From assembly GCF_030409525.1 (NCBI RefSeq), contig NZ_JAUFQB010000010.1:149539-213538 (forward strand): DNA of 64,000 nt. The letters run 5' to 3'. The DNA comes from Kaistella yonginensis. Lineage in GTDB: Bacteria; Bacteroidota; Bacteroidia; Flavobacteriales; Weeksellaceae. Below, one piece after another: positions 25,584 through 34,560 of this stretch. The stretch's first letter is position 1, and the number at the start of each line of letters is the position of its first letter. A program made the translations under genes and the position numbers. Under the pieces are notes generated by a model. That model saw only the letters and a program-made list of their open reading frames with translations, searched no databases and was not told the origin of the DNA.

Positions 25584-26432
25584 ATGAAAACATTAAAAAA
25601 AGCTTTATTCCTCACTCTTCCTTTCTTTCTTTTCTCCTGCATCACTTCTAAAGATGTACGATACATGCAACCTAACGAAAGTTTGGTGATTAATGAAGAA
25701 GGTTTGGTTCCCTATAACGTTCCTATTTACAGGATTACTAAAAACGATATTTTAACGCTCAACATTGTAACCACCCCACAAGGTGATGCCGCACAGTTTT
25801 ATTCTACATTAAATGCAACCCAATCGACTGGCAATTCTGGCGGGAGCGCAACGGTTACCAACCAAGGTGGCGGTCAAGGTGGGAATACAACCATCTATTT
25901 TAATGGATTAAAGGTAGATTCAAACGGAGATGTAAATGTTTTCGGAATCGGATATATCAAAGCAGAAGGAAAAACGGTTGAGGACATGACAAAAGAAATT
26001 CAACAGAAGGTAAACCAAAACTTTGTTGAAGGAAAATCGGAAGTGCGACTGAATATAGATGGGATCACTTACTATATTTTAGGAGACGTAGAAACAGTGG
26101 AGATTAGTGGAGAAAAAAAAGCGCACAAAAATACATTGACCATTACAGAAGCCTTGGCAATTAATGGCGGACTAAACAGAACTGTTGACCGAACAAATAT
26201 TGTGATTCATAGAAAACTACCAGAAGGAATCAAAATAGCTAAAATAGATTTAACCCGCGAAGACGTGATGAACTCGCCTTATTATTGGGTGCAAAATGGA
26301 GACGAAATTTTTCTGACCACCCGATCAAAGAATCTCAATGGTTTTGGAAAAGATCCGATACAAACACTAACTACCGGAGTTTCACTTGTTACTACCGCGA
26401 TTACGATTTATCTAATTTTAACAAGACTCTAA
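25584..26432 (+). CDS. Wza-like polysaccharide export lipoprotein
   Basis: 282 residues. Lipobox LFSC near residue 18, the polysaccharide-export domain (about 45-140, YRITKNDILTLNIVTTPQGD) with an inserted Gly/Ser/Thr/Asn-rich stretch, an SLBB-type domain (about 160-215, YYILGDVETVEISGEKK) and a hydrophobic C-terminal segment. Wza-type proteins form the outer-membrane exit channel for capsule or exopolysaccharide. The C-terminal hydrophobic helix fits the shorter Bacteroidota versions. The partner kinase gene follows after one base. Confidence 0.9.
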   Translation: MKTLKKALFLTLPFFLFSCITSKDVRYMQPNESLVINEEGLVPYNVPIYRITKNDILTLNIVTTPQGDAAQFYSTLNATQSTGNSGGSATVTNQGGGQGGNTTIYFNGLKVDSNGDVNVFGIGYIKAEGKTVEDMTKEIQQKVNQNFVEGKSEVRLNIDGITYYILGDVETVEISGEKKAHKNTLTITEALAINGGLNRTVDRTNIVIHRKLPEGIKIAKIDLTREDVMNSPYYWVQNGDEIFLTTRSKNLNGFGKDPIQTLTTGVSLVTTAITIYLILTRL

Positions 26433-26433
26433 G

Positions 26434-28923
26434 ATGATTCCGGGAAAAGAAAATACAAACACAACAACCACACAAGATAAGATTGGTTCCTTTGCAATCT
26501 TTGATTTTGAGCATTTCCTTAGAAAAATAGTAAAAAACTGGTATTGGTTTTTACTAATGGCAGCATTGGGCTATGGCATTTCTTGGATGTATAGTAAATA
26601 CTATGCACAGCGAATATACGCCTCAAGCCTTTCTTTAAGCATTTCAAATAATACTGCAAGTTATTTTACCCCAAACCAATCCATCAACTTTATCTGGGGA
26701 AACAATGGGAATCAAGATGGCGTTTACTTGAAAAAAATGTTGCTCTCAAGATCACATAATGAATATTTGGTAAAGCAATTGGATCTATATGTGAATTACG
26801 CCACAAAAGGATTCATCAAGCAAACCTACCTCGATAAGTTCGATTCACCCGTGTTTTTAGAGGTTGATAAATCATCTTTACAACAAGTAGATTACCCTAT
26901 AACCATTATCCCAAAAGGAGGCAACCGCTTTGAAATAGTTCTGCCAAAAGAAGGCGAGTCGACCTCTTTATATTCGTATGAAAAAGAAGGATTTCAAACA
27001 GTAACACCCTACAAAAGAACAGAAAACAAAATCATTTCTTTGAATGAGTGGTACGTTTCACCCAACTTAAAGTTTAAATTAGTGAAAAACGCTAATCCCA
27101 GTGAAATTAAATTTGAAAATATCGTTGTAACACTTGCCACTGTTAATAATACCGTGAATAGTTTGGTAAGCACCATCGATGTTGATTTTGATAAAGAGAT
27201 TAATACCATCATGATTATCAGCAAAAAAGGCTATAATCTAAATGGTACCGTTAATTTTCTGAATATTTCAGTGGATGAACTTCAGAAAAAAAGATTAATT
27301 GATCGAAATGTTGTTGATAAAAATACCGAAAAATATTTGTTGGATAATCTTTCCAATATTCGAAAAAAATTAGATTCAAGCGCAGCAATTCTCAATCATA
27401 TGAAAATTTCAGAAGGTCTTTATAATATTAAAGACCGTGACGAAAAATCTTTAGAAAATATAAAAACATTAGATGCTAAAAAAGCAGATTTTCTAACCCG
27501 AATCAATTCTTTAAACAGTATCAAAAACACGCTGGCTTCACAGAATTTAGATCGCATGATCAGCACCAACAGCGCAGGTGTAGAAGATGGTGTTTTTAAT
27601 GCGACTGTTTCTGAACTCAAAGCATTGTACGCCAAAAGACGCGAACTTGCACTTGTTTATACGCCAAGTTCTGAGCCAATGCGCGAAATCAATCGTTTGA
27701 TTAATGAAGCAAGAACCAACTCTACAGGCTCGTTACGTAATTATTACAACACCTACCTTAATGAAATCTCGAAAATTGATCGAGAAATCGCAAGAGCCAA
27801 TGTTGATTTGGTTACCTATCCGGAAAAAGAACGCCGGTACATCGACGCAGAGAGAGGTTACAATATGATCGAAGCCACTTACAATACCTTACTTGCCAAA
27901 CAAAATGAAACGCAAATTAGAGTAGCAACCAATAAATCTGATATTAATGTTATTGATCCTGCGAAAAATCTCGGCCAAGGACCTATTGCACCCAATATCA
28001 CAAAAACCAAATATACCATCATTGGCGGATTGCTGCTTTTACCTTTAATTCTGATCACCATTGGCCAAATGCTCGATAGCAGAATTAGAAATATTAAAGA
28101 AATGGTGCAGGCCACCAAAATTCCATTATTAGGTGTGATTGGAAAAAGCAGCCACGAAAATAATTTAACCGTTTTAGAACAGCCAAGATCATCTATTTCC
28201 GAAGCATTCCGGGGAATACGGGCCAATCTAAGGTTTTTGCACAAAGAAGATAACCAATCCAAAGTGATTCTCGTAACCTCCTCCATCGGCGGCGAAGGAA
28301 AAACCTATGTTTCTATTAATATTGCTTCTGTTCTAGGACTCAGTGGGAAAAAAACAATTTTGCTGGGAATGGATCTTAGAAAACCAAAGATTTTTGGAGA
28401 CTTTAAAATTAATAATCAATATGGAATTTCTAACTATTTGACTGGCGAAGTAGAAATCGATAAAATCATTAATAAAACAACAATTCCGGATTTAGATGTG
28501 GCAACATCTGGTCCAATCCCGCCCAACCCTTCCGAACTTTTAATGAGCGAGCGCAATATTAATTTTATAAAAGAATTAAAAAGCCAATACGATTTTATCA
28601 TTATCGATTCACCACCAGTAGGCTTAGTGGCTGATTCGTTTGAATTGATGACCTATGCCGATGCGAGTGTGTATGTGGTAAGACATGAATATACAGAAAA
28701 ACACATGCTGAAAATGATTACCGAAAAGTATCATAATCATGAAGTACAAAACCTAGGTTTAATATATAACGATTACCAAGTAGATCAAGGTTATGGATAT
28801 GGCTACGGTTATGGCTATGGCTATGGCTATGGCTATGGCTATTTTGAAGAAGATGCCTATTATAAAGAACCAACTCTTATTAAAATTAGAAATAAAATCA
28901 GAAAAATTATGGGGAAAGATTAA
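26434..28923 (+). CDS. Wzc-like polysaccharide co-polymerase / tyrosine autokinase
   Basis: 829 residues. Wzz-type chain-length domain with membrane helix 1 (about 36-55) and helix 2 (about 530-550), a long periplasmic coiled-coil region between them, then a cytoplasmic BY-kinase domain. That domain shows Walker A SSIGGEGKTYVSINIA, Walker A' ILLGMDLRKPK and Walker B FIIIDSPPVGLV. The tail holds nine consecutive Gly-Tyr pairs (residues 786-803) followed by FEEDAYY, the cluster expected to be autophosphorylated. Cycles of phosphorylation control export and chain length in this family. The Gly-Tyr run is encoded partly by a perfect hexamer repeat. Confidence 0.95.
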   Translation: MIPGKENTNTTTTQDKIGSFAIFDFEHFLRKIVKNWYWFLLMAALGYGISWMYSKYYAQRIYASSLSLSISNNTASYFTPNQSINFIWGNNGNQDGVYLKKMLLSRSHNEYLVKQLDLYVNYATKGFIKQTYLDKFDSPVFLEVDKSSLQQVDYPITIIPKGGNRFEIVLPKEGESTSLYSYEKEGFQTVTPYKRTENKIISLNEWYVSPNLKFKLVKNANPSEIKFENIVVTLATVNNTVNSLVSTIDVDFDKEINTIMIISKKGYNLNGTVNFLNISVDELQKKRLIDRNVVDKNTEKYLLDNLSNIRKKLDSSAAILNHMKISEGLYNIKDRDEKSLENIKTLDAKKADFLTRINSLNSIKNTLASQNLDRMISTNSAGVEDGVFNATVSELKALYAKRRELALVYTPSSEPMREINRLINEARTNSTGSLRNYYNTYLNEISKIDREIARANVDLVTYPEKERRYIDAERGYNMIEATYNTLLAKQNETQIRVATNKSDINVIDPAKNLGQGPIAPNITKTKYTIIGGLLLLPLILITIGQMLDSRIRNIKEMVQATKIPLLGVIGKSSHENNLTVLEQPRSSISEAFRGIRANLRFLHKEDNQSKVILVTSSIGGEGKTYVSINIASVLGLSGKKTILLGMDLRKPKIFGDFKINNQYGISNYLTGEVEIDKIINKTTIPDLDVATSGPIPPNPSELLMSERNINFIKELKSQYDFIIIDSPPVGLVADSFELMTYADASVYVVRHEYTEKHMLKMITEKYHNHEVQNLGLIYNDYQVDQGYGYGYGYGYGYGYGYGYFEEDAYYKEPTLIKIRNKIRKIMGKD
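28789..28842 (+). repeat. Gly-Tyr codon repeat, hexamer GGCTAT
   Basis: Nine Gly-Tyr codon pairs in a row. The last five units (28813-28842) are identical GGCTAT hexamers and the first four differ only at third bases. Slippage would change the count in frame, altering the number of tyrosines in the kinase tail. Confidence 0.85.
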
Positions 28924-28930
28924 ATTTTAA

Positions 28931-28958
28931 AAACCTTCCTGCTGAAGGGTTTAATTTC
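28931..28958 (+). terminator. Probable terminator after the exopolysaccharide operon
   Basis: AAACCTTC pairs with GAAGGTTT, with one bulged G, around a five-base loop, followed by a broken T run (TTTAATTTC). Moderate strength. Confidence 0.5.
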
Positions 28959-29053
28959 TGAAAAACATAATTCGTCGTTTTCAAAGCAATAAATTATGCT
29001 TTTTTGAGGTTATTTAACTAAAAATTAAGAATTTCCTTACGGTAAAATTGTTT

Positions 29054-29061
29054 TATATTTG
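29054..29061 (+). promoter_or_regulatory. TAnnTTTG -7 box for the DUF6089-uppS-bamA operon
   Basis: TATATTTG, 11 bp before the ATG at 29073. No clear -33 element. Confidence 0.5.
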
Positions 29062-29072
29062 CAAAATTATTT

Positions 29073-29990
29073 ATGAAAATTGATGTACAGTCATTCATGC
29101 AAAAAAAATTAATCTACACGCTTATTGCACTGTTTTTTATTTCCGTTGGCTATAAAGGTCAGCGACACGAAATAGGAGTTCAATTGGGCATGAGTAATTT
29201 GGTGGGGGATATCGGCAGAACCAATTATGTTTTACAGAAACCTGTATTGGATAATATTGCTGATTACGGAATCCCATTTTACGGTAGTATTTTATACCGA
29301 ATGAATTTTAACCCTTATCAAACAGTAAGGTTAAATTTGGGCTATAACCATATTCAGTTTATTGATGCCTATGCGAAAGAACAATACCGTAGAAACAGAA
29401 AGCTATGGGGAACAAATTCTGTGGTAGAAGCAGATTTAATTTTCGAGTACAATTTTTTTCCGGTCAATGATGAGCAGAAAAGCTTAGTAAGTCCTTATAT
29501 TTTTGGTGGAGTAGGCGCAATTCTGGCAAGCACACCACAGCTCACTGTAGAAAATGATTTTAGACGTGATGCCGGTGGAACAGCTCTGGCACCGACGAAT
29601 GTAAATGATTTTGAAACAAGAACAACCTACACCTCATCCAAAAAATTAACCATGGCAATTCCTTTTGGAATAGGGTTGAAATATAAATTTAATTATAACT
29701 GGGCCTTGTTTGGTGAATTCATGTTCAGACCAACCTTTTCAGATTCAATTGACTACAGTATGGTTGATGATAAAAGCGTAAAAGTGACCTATAACAAAGA
29801 TATTTTAGCAGCGGGAAGCAATAACAAATCCCTCTTGCAAGAAAGCCCTTATAAAGAAATAGCAGAAGCGAAAGTAGCAGAATTGCTTAAAGATAGACAA
29901 GTAGGGAACATCAATTCCAAAGATTGGGTCAATACAGTCTCAATAGGTTTAAGCTATTCCTTCGGAAGACCACCATGTTATTGTGAGTAA
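29073..29990 (+). CDS. DUF6089 family outer-membrane beta-barrel protein
   Basis: 305 residues from 29073; an alternative ATG at 29097 gives a more compact signal peptide (MQKKLIYTLIALFFISVG). The mature part starts QRHEIGVQLGMSNLVGDIG, the family's characteristic opening, and continues as amphipathic strands with NYVLQKP and SPYIFGGVGA, ending in a short Cys-containing tail (PPCYCE). The family is confined to Bacteroidota and sits before uppS and bamA, as here, suggesting an outer-membrane role; its biochemical function is unknown. Its stop overlaps an upstream GTG of the uppS frame. Confidence 0.85.
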   Translation: MKIDVQSFMQKKLIYTLIALFFISVGYKGQRHEIGVQLGMSNLVGDIGRTNYVLQKPVLDNIADYGIPFYGSILYRMNFNPYQTVRLNLGYNHIQFIDAYAKEQYRRNRKLWGTNSVVEADLIFEYNFFPVNDEQKSLVSPYIFGGVGAILASTPQLTVENDFRRDAGGTALAPTNVNDFETRTTYTSSKKLTMAIPFGIGLKYKFNYNWALFGEFMFRPTFSDSIDYSMVDDKSVKVTYNKDILAAGSNNKSLLQESPYKEIAEAKVAELLKDRQVGNINSKDWVNTVSIGLSYSFGRPPCYCE

Positions 29991-29994
29991 AAAA

Positions 29995-30747
29995 ATGCAG
30001 TCGATAAAAGAAAAATTAAATTTGGATTATCTTCCAAAACATGTTGCCATCATTATGGATGGGAATGGAAGGTGGGCGAAATCCCGTGGTAAAGAAAGGA
30101 CCTTTGGGCATAAACACGCCATTCAAGCTGTGAGAAATGCAGTGAATGCTTGTAACGAAATTCACATCCCTTATCTCACCCTTTATACTTTTTCTTCAGA
30201 GAACTGGAATAGACCAGATGAAGAGGTAAGTACGCTGATGGGTTTAATATCAGAAACACTGCTTTTAGAAGCTGAAGACATTTTCAGCAAAGGCTTGAGA
30301 ATGCATATCATTGGCGATATTGAAAAACTACCAACCTTGGTTCAGGAACAATTGATGCAACTGGTAGAAATAACCAAGAACAATGATAAGGGAAACCTTG
30401 TTTTGGCGCTGAGTTATGGTTCTCAGAAAGAAATTTTGAGTGCCGTAAAGCAAATCAGCACCAAAGTGAAAAATGGAGAATTAACAGAAGAAGATATTAC
30501 AGAAGAGCTTTTTGAAGATCATTTGTATACCAAAGATTTTCCACCAGTGGATTTGTTGATTAGAACAAGTGGTGAAGTGAGAATCAGTAATTTTCTGCTT
30601 TGGCAAATTGCCTATTCAGAATTACAGTTTTTAGATATCTTATGGCCAGATTTTGGGCAAGAAGATTTCTTCAAATGCATTTACGATTACCAAGCCAAAG
30701 AAAGAAGATTCGGTAAAACAAGCGAGCAGCTTGACGAACAAATATAG
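29995..30747 (+). CDS. uppS: Isoprenyl transferase (undecaprenyl diphosphate synthase)
   Basis: 250 residues. Cis-prenyltransferase making the C55 carrier lipid for wall and glycan synthesis. Motifs: HVAIIMDGNGRWAKSRG (catalytic Asp and the diphosphate-binding loop), YTFSSENWNRP, and the C-terminal DLLIRTSGEVRISNFLLWQ with YSELQFLDILWPDF. MQSIKEKLNLDYLPKHV from 29995 matches the usual length; a GTG 12 bp upstream, overlapping the DUF6089 stop, is a possible alternative. It lies in an envelope operon with bamA. Confidence 0.96.
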   Translation: MQSIKEKLNLDYLPKHVAIIMDGNGRWAKSRGKERTFGHKHAIQAVRNAVNACNEIHIPYLTLYTFSSENWNRPDEEVSTLMGLISETLLLEAEDIFSKGLRMHIIGDIEKLPTLVQEQLMQLVEITKNNDKGNLVLALSYGSQKEILSAVKQISTKVKNGELTEEDITEELFEDHLYTKDFPPVDLLIRTSGEVRISNFLLWQIAYSELQFLDILWPDFGQEDFFKCIYDYQAKERRFGKTSEQLDEQI

Positions 30748-30775
30748 AAATAAGAAATAGTTAGCAAGATAAAAA

Positions 30776-33313
30776 ATGAAGTTTAAATTCTTACCCATCA
30801 TCATGTTTGTGGCCTCAGCCCATTTTTATGGTCAGATTACGCCATCGCAAAACACCCAGGAAAATAATCCTGTTCACGCTCAAGACGAAGCAGGAACTTA
30901 TATCCTGAAAGACATTGTCGTTGATGGTGTGAAAAAATATACCGCTGCCCAGATTTTAAGATTTACAGGTCTTAATAAAAACGAAAGCGTAGAAATTCCA
31001 GGACAAAAAATTAGCAACGCAATTAAGAAATTGTGGGAAACACAATCCTTCTCTGAAGTTGAAGTTTATATCGAAAGCCTCGAAGGCGATCAGGTAGTAC
31101 TGCGATTTAACCTACAAGATTTAAAAGATTTGGGAGAGGTTAAGTTTAAAGGCAAAGGCATCGGAAAATCGAAAAGTGAAAAACTAGCGAAAGACAATAA
31201 TCTAAAGCCTGGGACTAAAATTACCCAGAATTTAATTTCGACACTCAAAACCAATATTCCGCAAGAGTATATTAAAAAAGGTTTTGCTGATGCCAAAGTG
31301 ACCATCCAAGATCAAGTGAACGCAGGCGATCCTAATTTAGTCGATTGGACCATCACCGTAGATAAAGGCAGAAAAATTAAAATCAGTCATATCGAGTTTG
31401 AAGGCAACGAAAATATTTCTGATAAAAAACTTCGAAAAAAAGCTTTTAAAGATACCAAGCAGAAAAGTTTCGGAATTAAAGCAATCTTGAAACCCTCGAA
31501 ATTTATCGAAGATAAATACAATGATGATAAGGGTAACCTGATTAACTATTACCGATCACTAGGATTCCGTGATGCACAAATCGTTTCCGATTCCGTTTGG
31601 AGAAATCCTAAAAATCAATATGAAATTAATGTCAAACTCTCCGAAGGTAAAAAATACTACATCGGCGATGTTAATTTCTTAGGAAATACCGCCTTTTCGA
31701 CCGATGACTTACAAAAGGTCTTGGGCTACAAAACAGGTGATATTTATGATGCCGTTGGATTTAACAAAAAAGTTGGTGAAGATGGTGGAAAGGAAGATGA
31801 TTCCGACATCAAATCCATTTACATGAACAATGGTTATTTGTTCTCGAACGTTACCCCGATTGAAAAATCAGTAAAGGGAGATTCTATTAACCTGGAGATT
31901 AGAATTAATGAAGGTGAAAAAGCAACCTGGAACCGCGTAACCTGGAGCGGTAATACCACAACCCATGACCACGTAGTCCTTCGTTCTTTAAGAACCAAAC
32001 CAGGAAGTTTATTTGCCAAAAGCGATATCAAAAGAACCTATTTTGATTTAGCAGGAATGCAGTTTTTTGACCCGCAACAAGTGGGGCAACAAATCACGCC
32101 AAACCCTCAAGATAATACCGTAGATGTACATTGGACTCTGGTTGAGAAAGGCTCTTCACAAGTACAGTTACAAGCAGGTTACGGAGGCGGTTCATTTATC
32201 GGAACGCTTGGACTAACTTTTAACAACTTCTCTTTGAGAAACTTCTTAAAATTAAAAGATTTCAAACCTGTTCCACAAGGTGATGGGCAAACCTTATCAA
32301 TCCAAGCGCAAGCCGGTCAATTCTTCCAGAATTATGGGATTTCATTTACCGAGCCTTGGTTGTTCGGAACAAGACCCACTGCACTTTCAGTAGGACTTAA
32401 TCAGTCTTTGGTTCGCTATACCGATCAATTTGGATTAACACAAAAATTAAATATTTTCTCAGCAAGTGCGGGGTTAAATAGACTTTTAAGATGGCCAGAT
32501 GATTATTTCTCTCTCTACACTGGAATACAGTATCAAAGTTATGATTTCGAAAACTATCCTTTCCAGTTTGGGAATGCGACCGAGTATTATGGCTCGGCGA
32601 AGAACTTTAGTTTCAATGTGGGCTTAAGCAGAAACTCAGCTGGGTTAGATCCAATTTTCCCAACACAAGGTTCTAATATTGAAGCCTCGATTAAATTTAC
32701 GCCACCGTACTCACTCTTTAGCGATAAAGATTATGCAAATATGCCGGCGATCGAAAAATATAAATGGTTAGAGTTTTATAAAATTAAAATGAAAGCCGAT
32801 ATCTACAATACGGTCGTAGGAAAATTAGTTTTAAGAAGTACCGCTGAAATGGGCTTCCTTAATGGATATAAGAGTGAACTGGGCGCACCGCCTTTTGAAA
32901 GATTCTACGTTGGTGGAACGGGTCTTTTTGGTGGCAGATATGATGGTCGAGAATTGGTGCCACTACGTGGATATGAAAATGCTTCTTCTACCGGAGGAAC
33001 ACTTGAGGATGTAACTCCTTACGGTGGAGCAACGATCTACAACAGATTTGCATTAGAATTGCGTTATCCAATTTCGATGAATCAAACAGCGAAGATTTAT
33101 GCACTTTCTTTCCTAGAAGGAGGGAATGCCTATAATTCATTCGGCACGTATAATCCATTCCAACTGAAGCGTTCAGCGGGGGTTGGGATTAGAGTTTATA
33201 TGGGGGCTTTCGGTCTGATAGGATTTGATTTCGCATACGGATTTGATAAAACCCTCATCGGAACAGAACCTGCCGGTTGGAAAACACACTTCTTGATGAA
33301 CCAATCATTATAA
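30776..33313 (+). CDS. bamA: Outer membrane protein assembly factor BamA
   Basis: 845 residues. Signal peptide (about 1-20, ending FYGQ), several periplasmic POTRA domains (about 45-430, seen as repeated KIxIxxxxxxGN segments such as KISHIEFEGNENISDKKL and YYIGDVNFLGNTAFSTDDL), then a C-terminal 16-stranded barrel with GLFGGRYDGRELVPLRGYE, the conserved strand/loop region. BamA inserts beta-barrel proteins into the outer membrane and is essential. Two Skp/OmpH chaperone genes follow directly, a classic linkage. Confidence 0.95.
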   Translation: MKFKFLPIIMFVASAHFYGQITPSQNTQENNPVHAQDEAGTYILKDIVVDGVKKYTAAQILRFTGLNKNESVEIPGQKISNAIKKLWETQSFSEVEVYIESLEGDQVVLRFNLQDLKDLGEVKFKGKGIGKSKSEKLAKDNNLKPGTKITQNLISTLKTNIPQEYIKKGFADAKVTIQDQVNAGDPNLVDWTITVDKGRKIKISHIEFEGNENISDKKLRKKAFKDTKQKSFGIKAILKPSKFIEDKYNDDKGNLINYYRSLGFRDAQIVSDSVWRNPKNQYEINVKLSEGKKYYIGDVNFLGNTAFSTDDLQKVLGYKTGDIYDAVGFNKKVGEDGGKEDDSDIKSIYMNNGYLFSNVTPIEKSVKGDSINLEIRINEGEKATWNRVTWSGNTTTHDHVVLRSLRTKPGSLFAKSDIKRTYFDLAGMQFFDPQQVGQQITPNPQDNTVDVHWTLVEKGSSQVQLQAGYGGGSFIGTLGLTFNNFSLRNFLKLKDFKPVPQGDGQTLSIQAQAGQFFQNYGISFTEPWLFGTRPTALSVGLNQSLVRYTDQFGLTQKLNIFSASAGLNRLLRWPDDYFSLYTGIQYQSYDFENYPFQFGNATEYYGSAKNFSFNVGLSRNSAGLDPIFPTQGSNIEASIKFTPPYSLFSDKDYANMPAIEKYKWLEFYKIKMKADIYNTVVGKLVLRSTAEMGFLNGYKSELGAPPFERFYVGGTGLFGGRYDGRELVPLRGYENASSTGGTLEDVTPYGGATIYNRFALELRYPISMNQTAKIYALSFLEGGNAYNSFGTYNPFQLKRSAGVGIRVYMGAFGLIGFDFAYGFDKTLIGTEPAGWKTHFLMNQSL

Positions 33314-33324
33314 AAGTATTACCT

Positions 33325-33987
33325 ATGAAAAAGTTTCAATTCGTATTCGTATTTCTGCTCACCTTTGCAGCCACTGCCACAGCGCAGAAAATAGGAGTAG
33401 TTGACACCAATTATATCCTTAGTAAATTGCCTCAGTACGCCGAGGCAGAAGCCAGACTCAATCAGCAGATTACCAGTTGGCAGAACGAAATTCAAACTTT
33501 GCAAACAGAATTTGAAAAAAAGAAGGCAACCCTTGAAAATGAAAAAGTTCTTTTGATCGGCGATCAGCTGAAAGTCCGTCAAAAAGAAGTAGATGATTTA
33601 GACAAAAAAATCAAGGCGATGATTAATAATCGTTTTGGATCATTGGGCGAAATAAACAACGCGCGCTCAAATCTCACCAAACCTTTTCAGGATCTTATAT
33701 GGGGCGCAATTAAGACGGTTTCAGAGAAAAATACTTTGGGCATAGTTCTTGATAAAAGCAATAACATCAGTGTAATTTTTCTTGATAAAAGATATGATTA
33801 TACAGATAAAGTGTTAGATTTACTGCTGAAAAATTCGCCTGTTAAAAAGATGGAGCAGGAAGAAAAAAATAAAAGAAATATTTTAGACCAAAAAAATGAT
33901 CGAATGAATAAAATGAAAGAAAGATCAAATGAAGCGTCTGATGTAAAAGAGAGAAAAGAAACGATAAACAAAACAACTATAAATTAA
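33325..33987 (+). CDS. OmpH/Skp family periplasmic chaperone (first copy)
   Basis: 220 residues from the ATG at 33325; the frame opens earlier at 33277 inside bamA, but MKKFQFVFVFLLTFAATATAQ is the signal peptide. The mature part begins KIGVVDTNYILSKLPQY, followed by long coiled-coil arms and a return strand (LGIVLDKSNNISVIFLD). Skp trimers hold unfolded outer-membrane proteins on the way to BamA. The Lys/Glu-rich C-terminal tail (about 180-220) is longer than in the second copy. It lies 11 bp after bamA. Confidence 0.92.
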   Translation: MKKFQFVFVFLLTFAATATAQKIGVVDTNYILSKLPQYAEAEARLNQQITSWQNEIQTLQTEFEKKKATLENEKVLLIGDQLKVRQKEVDDLDKKIKAMINNRFGSLGEINNARSNLTKPFQDLIWGAIKTVSEKNTLGIVLDKSNNISVIFLDKRYDYTDKVLDLLLKNSPVKKMEQEEKNKRNILDQKNDRMNKMKERSNEASDVKERKETINKTTIN

Positions 33988-34000
33988 TTTATCCCCAATT

Positions 34001-34498
34001 ATGAAAAAATTAAGTGTATTATTTGCAGCAATATTGATGTTTGTAACCGTAGGAGTTGCAAAAGCGCAAAAAGTTGCAAGTATGGATTATGAAGCAGTGT
34101 TAGCTGTAATGCCAGAAACGAAAAAAATGACAACTGAATTAGAAGCTTTTAGTAAAACTAAAGGGGAGGAATTAGGTAAACAAGCAGACGCATTTCAAAA
34201 AGAAGTACAGCAATATCAGCAAGTAGACGGTCCTAAAATGACAGAAGCGCAAAGAACCGCTAAAGAAGCTGAGCTTCAGAAAAAACAACAAAATTTACAG
34301 CAAATTCAAGCTACAGCTCAAAACGATTTAGCTCAAAGGAGAGATGCAGCGGTTAAACCAATCATCGAAAAATTGAACAAAGCAGTAGAAAAAGTGGCCA
34401 AAGCAAGTGGGTACGAATTTATTATCGACTCAGGTGCTTTAATCTACAAAGGTGGTCCAGATGCGACTGCAGCAGTGAAAAAAGAATTAGGACTTTAA
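34001..34498 (+). CDS. OmpH/Skp family periplasmic chaperone (second copy)
   Basis: 165 residues: signal peptide (cut near KAQ, about residue 23), QKVASMDYEAVLAVMPETKK, a Gln/Ala-rich coiled coil, and the closing strand GYEFIIDSGALIYKGG. It is a shorter paralogue of the gene 13 bp upstream and the last gene before a strong terminator. Tandem Skp pairs after bamA are usual in Bacteroidota; whether the two copies form mixed trimers is not known. Confidence 0.92.
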   Translation: MKKLSVLFAAILMFVTVGVAKAQKVASMDYEAVLAVMPETKKMTTELEAFSKTKGEELGKQADAFQKEVQQYQQVDGPKMTEAQRTAKEAELQKKQQNLQQIQATAQNDLAQRRDAAVKPIIEKLNKAVEKVAKASGYEFIIDSGALIYKGGPDATAAVKKELGL

Positions 34499-34517
34499 GA
34501 GATTATTTTATTATCCC

Positions 34518-34549
34518 AAACCATCCCAATAATCTGGGATGGTTTTTTT
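34518..34549 (+). terminator. Intrinsic terminator after the bamA-skp operon
   Basis: A perfect 11-bp stem (34518-34528 with 34535-34545), a 6-base loop and seven T residues. Confidence 0.9.
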
Positions 34550-34556
34550 AATTTTG
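34549..34556 (+). promoter_or_regulatory. TAnnTTTG -7 box for the thioesterase gene
   Basis: TAATTTTG, four bases before the ATG at 34561 and touching the preceding terminator. It implies a leaderless transcript. Confidence 0.45.
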
Positions 34557-34560
34557 TACC

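Noticed and set aside
28789..28842. A CRISPR array or VNTR unrelated to coding
   Set aside because: The repeat is entirely within the kinase frame, has no spacers and encodes the tyrosine-rich tail.
33277..33324. Upstream start for the first Skp gene, overlapping bamA
   Set aside because: The extension would precede a perfect signal peptide starting at 33325.
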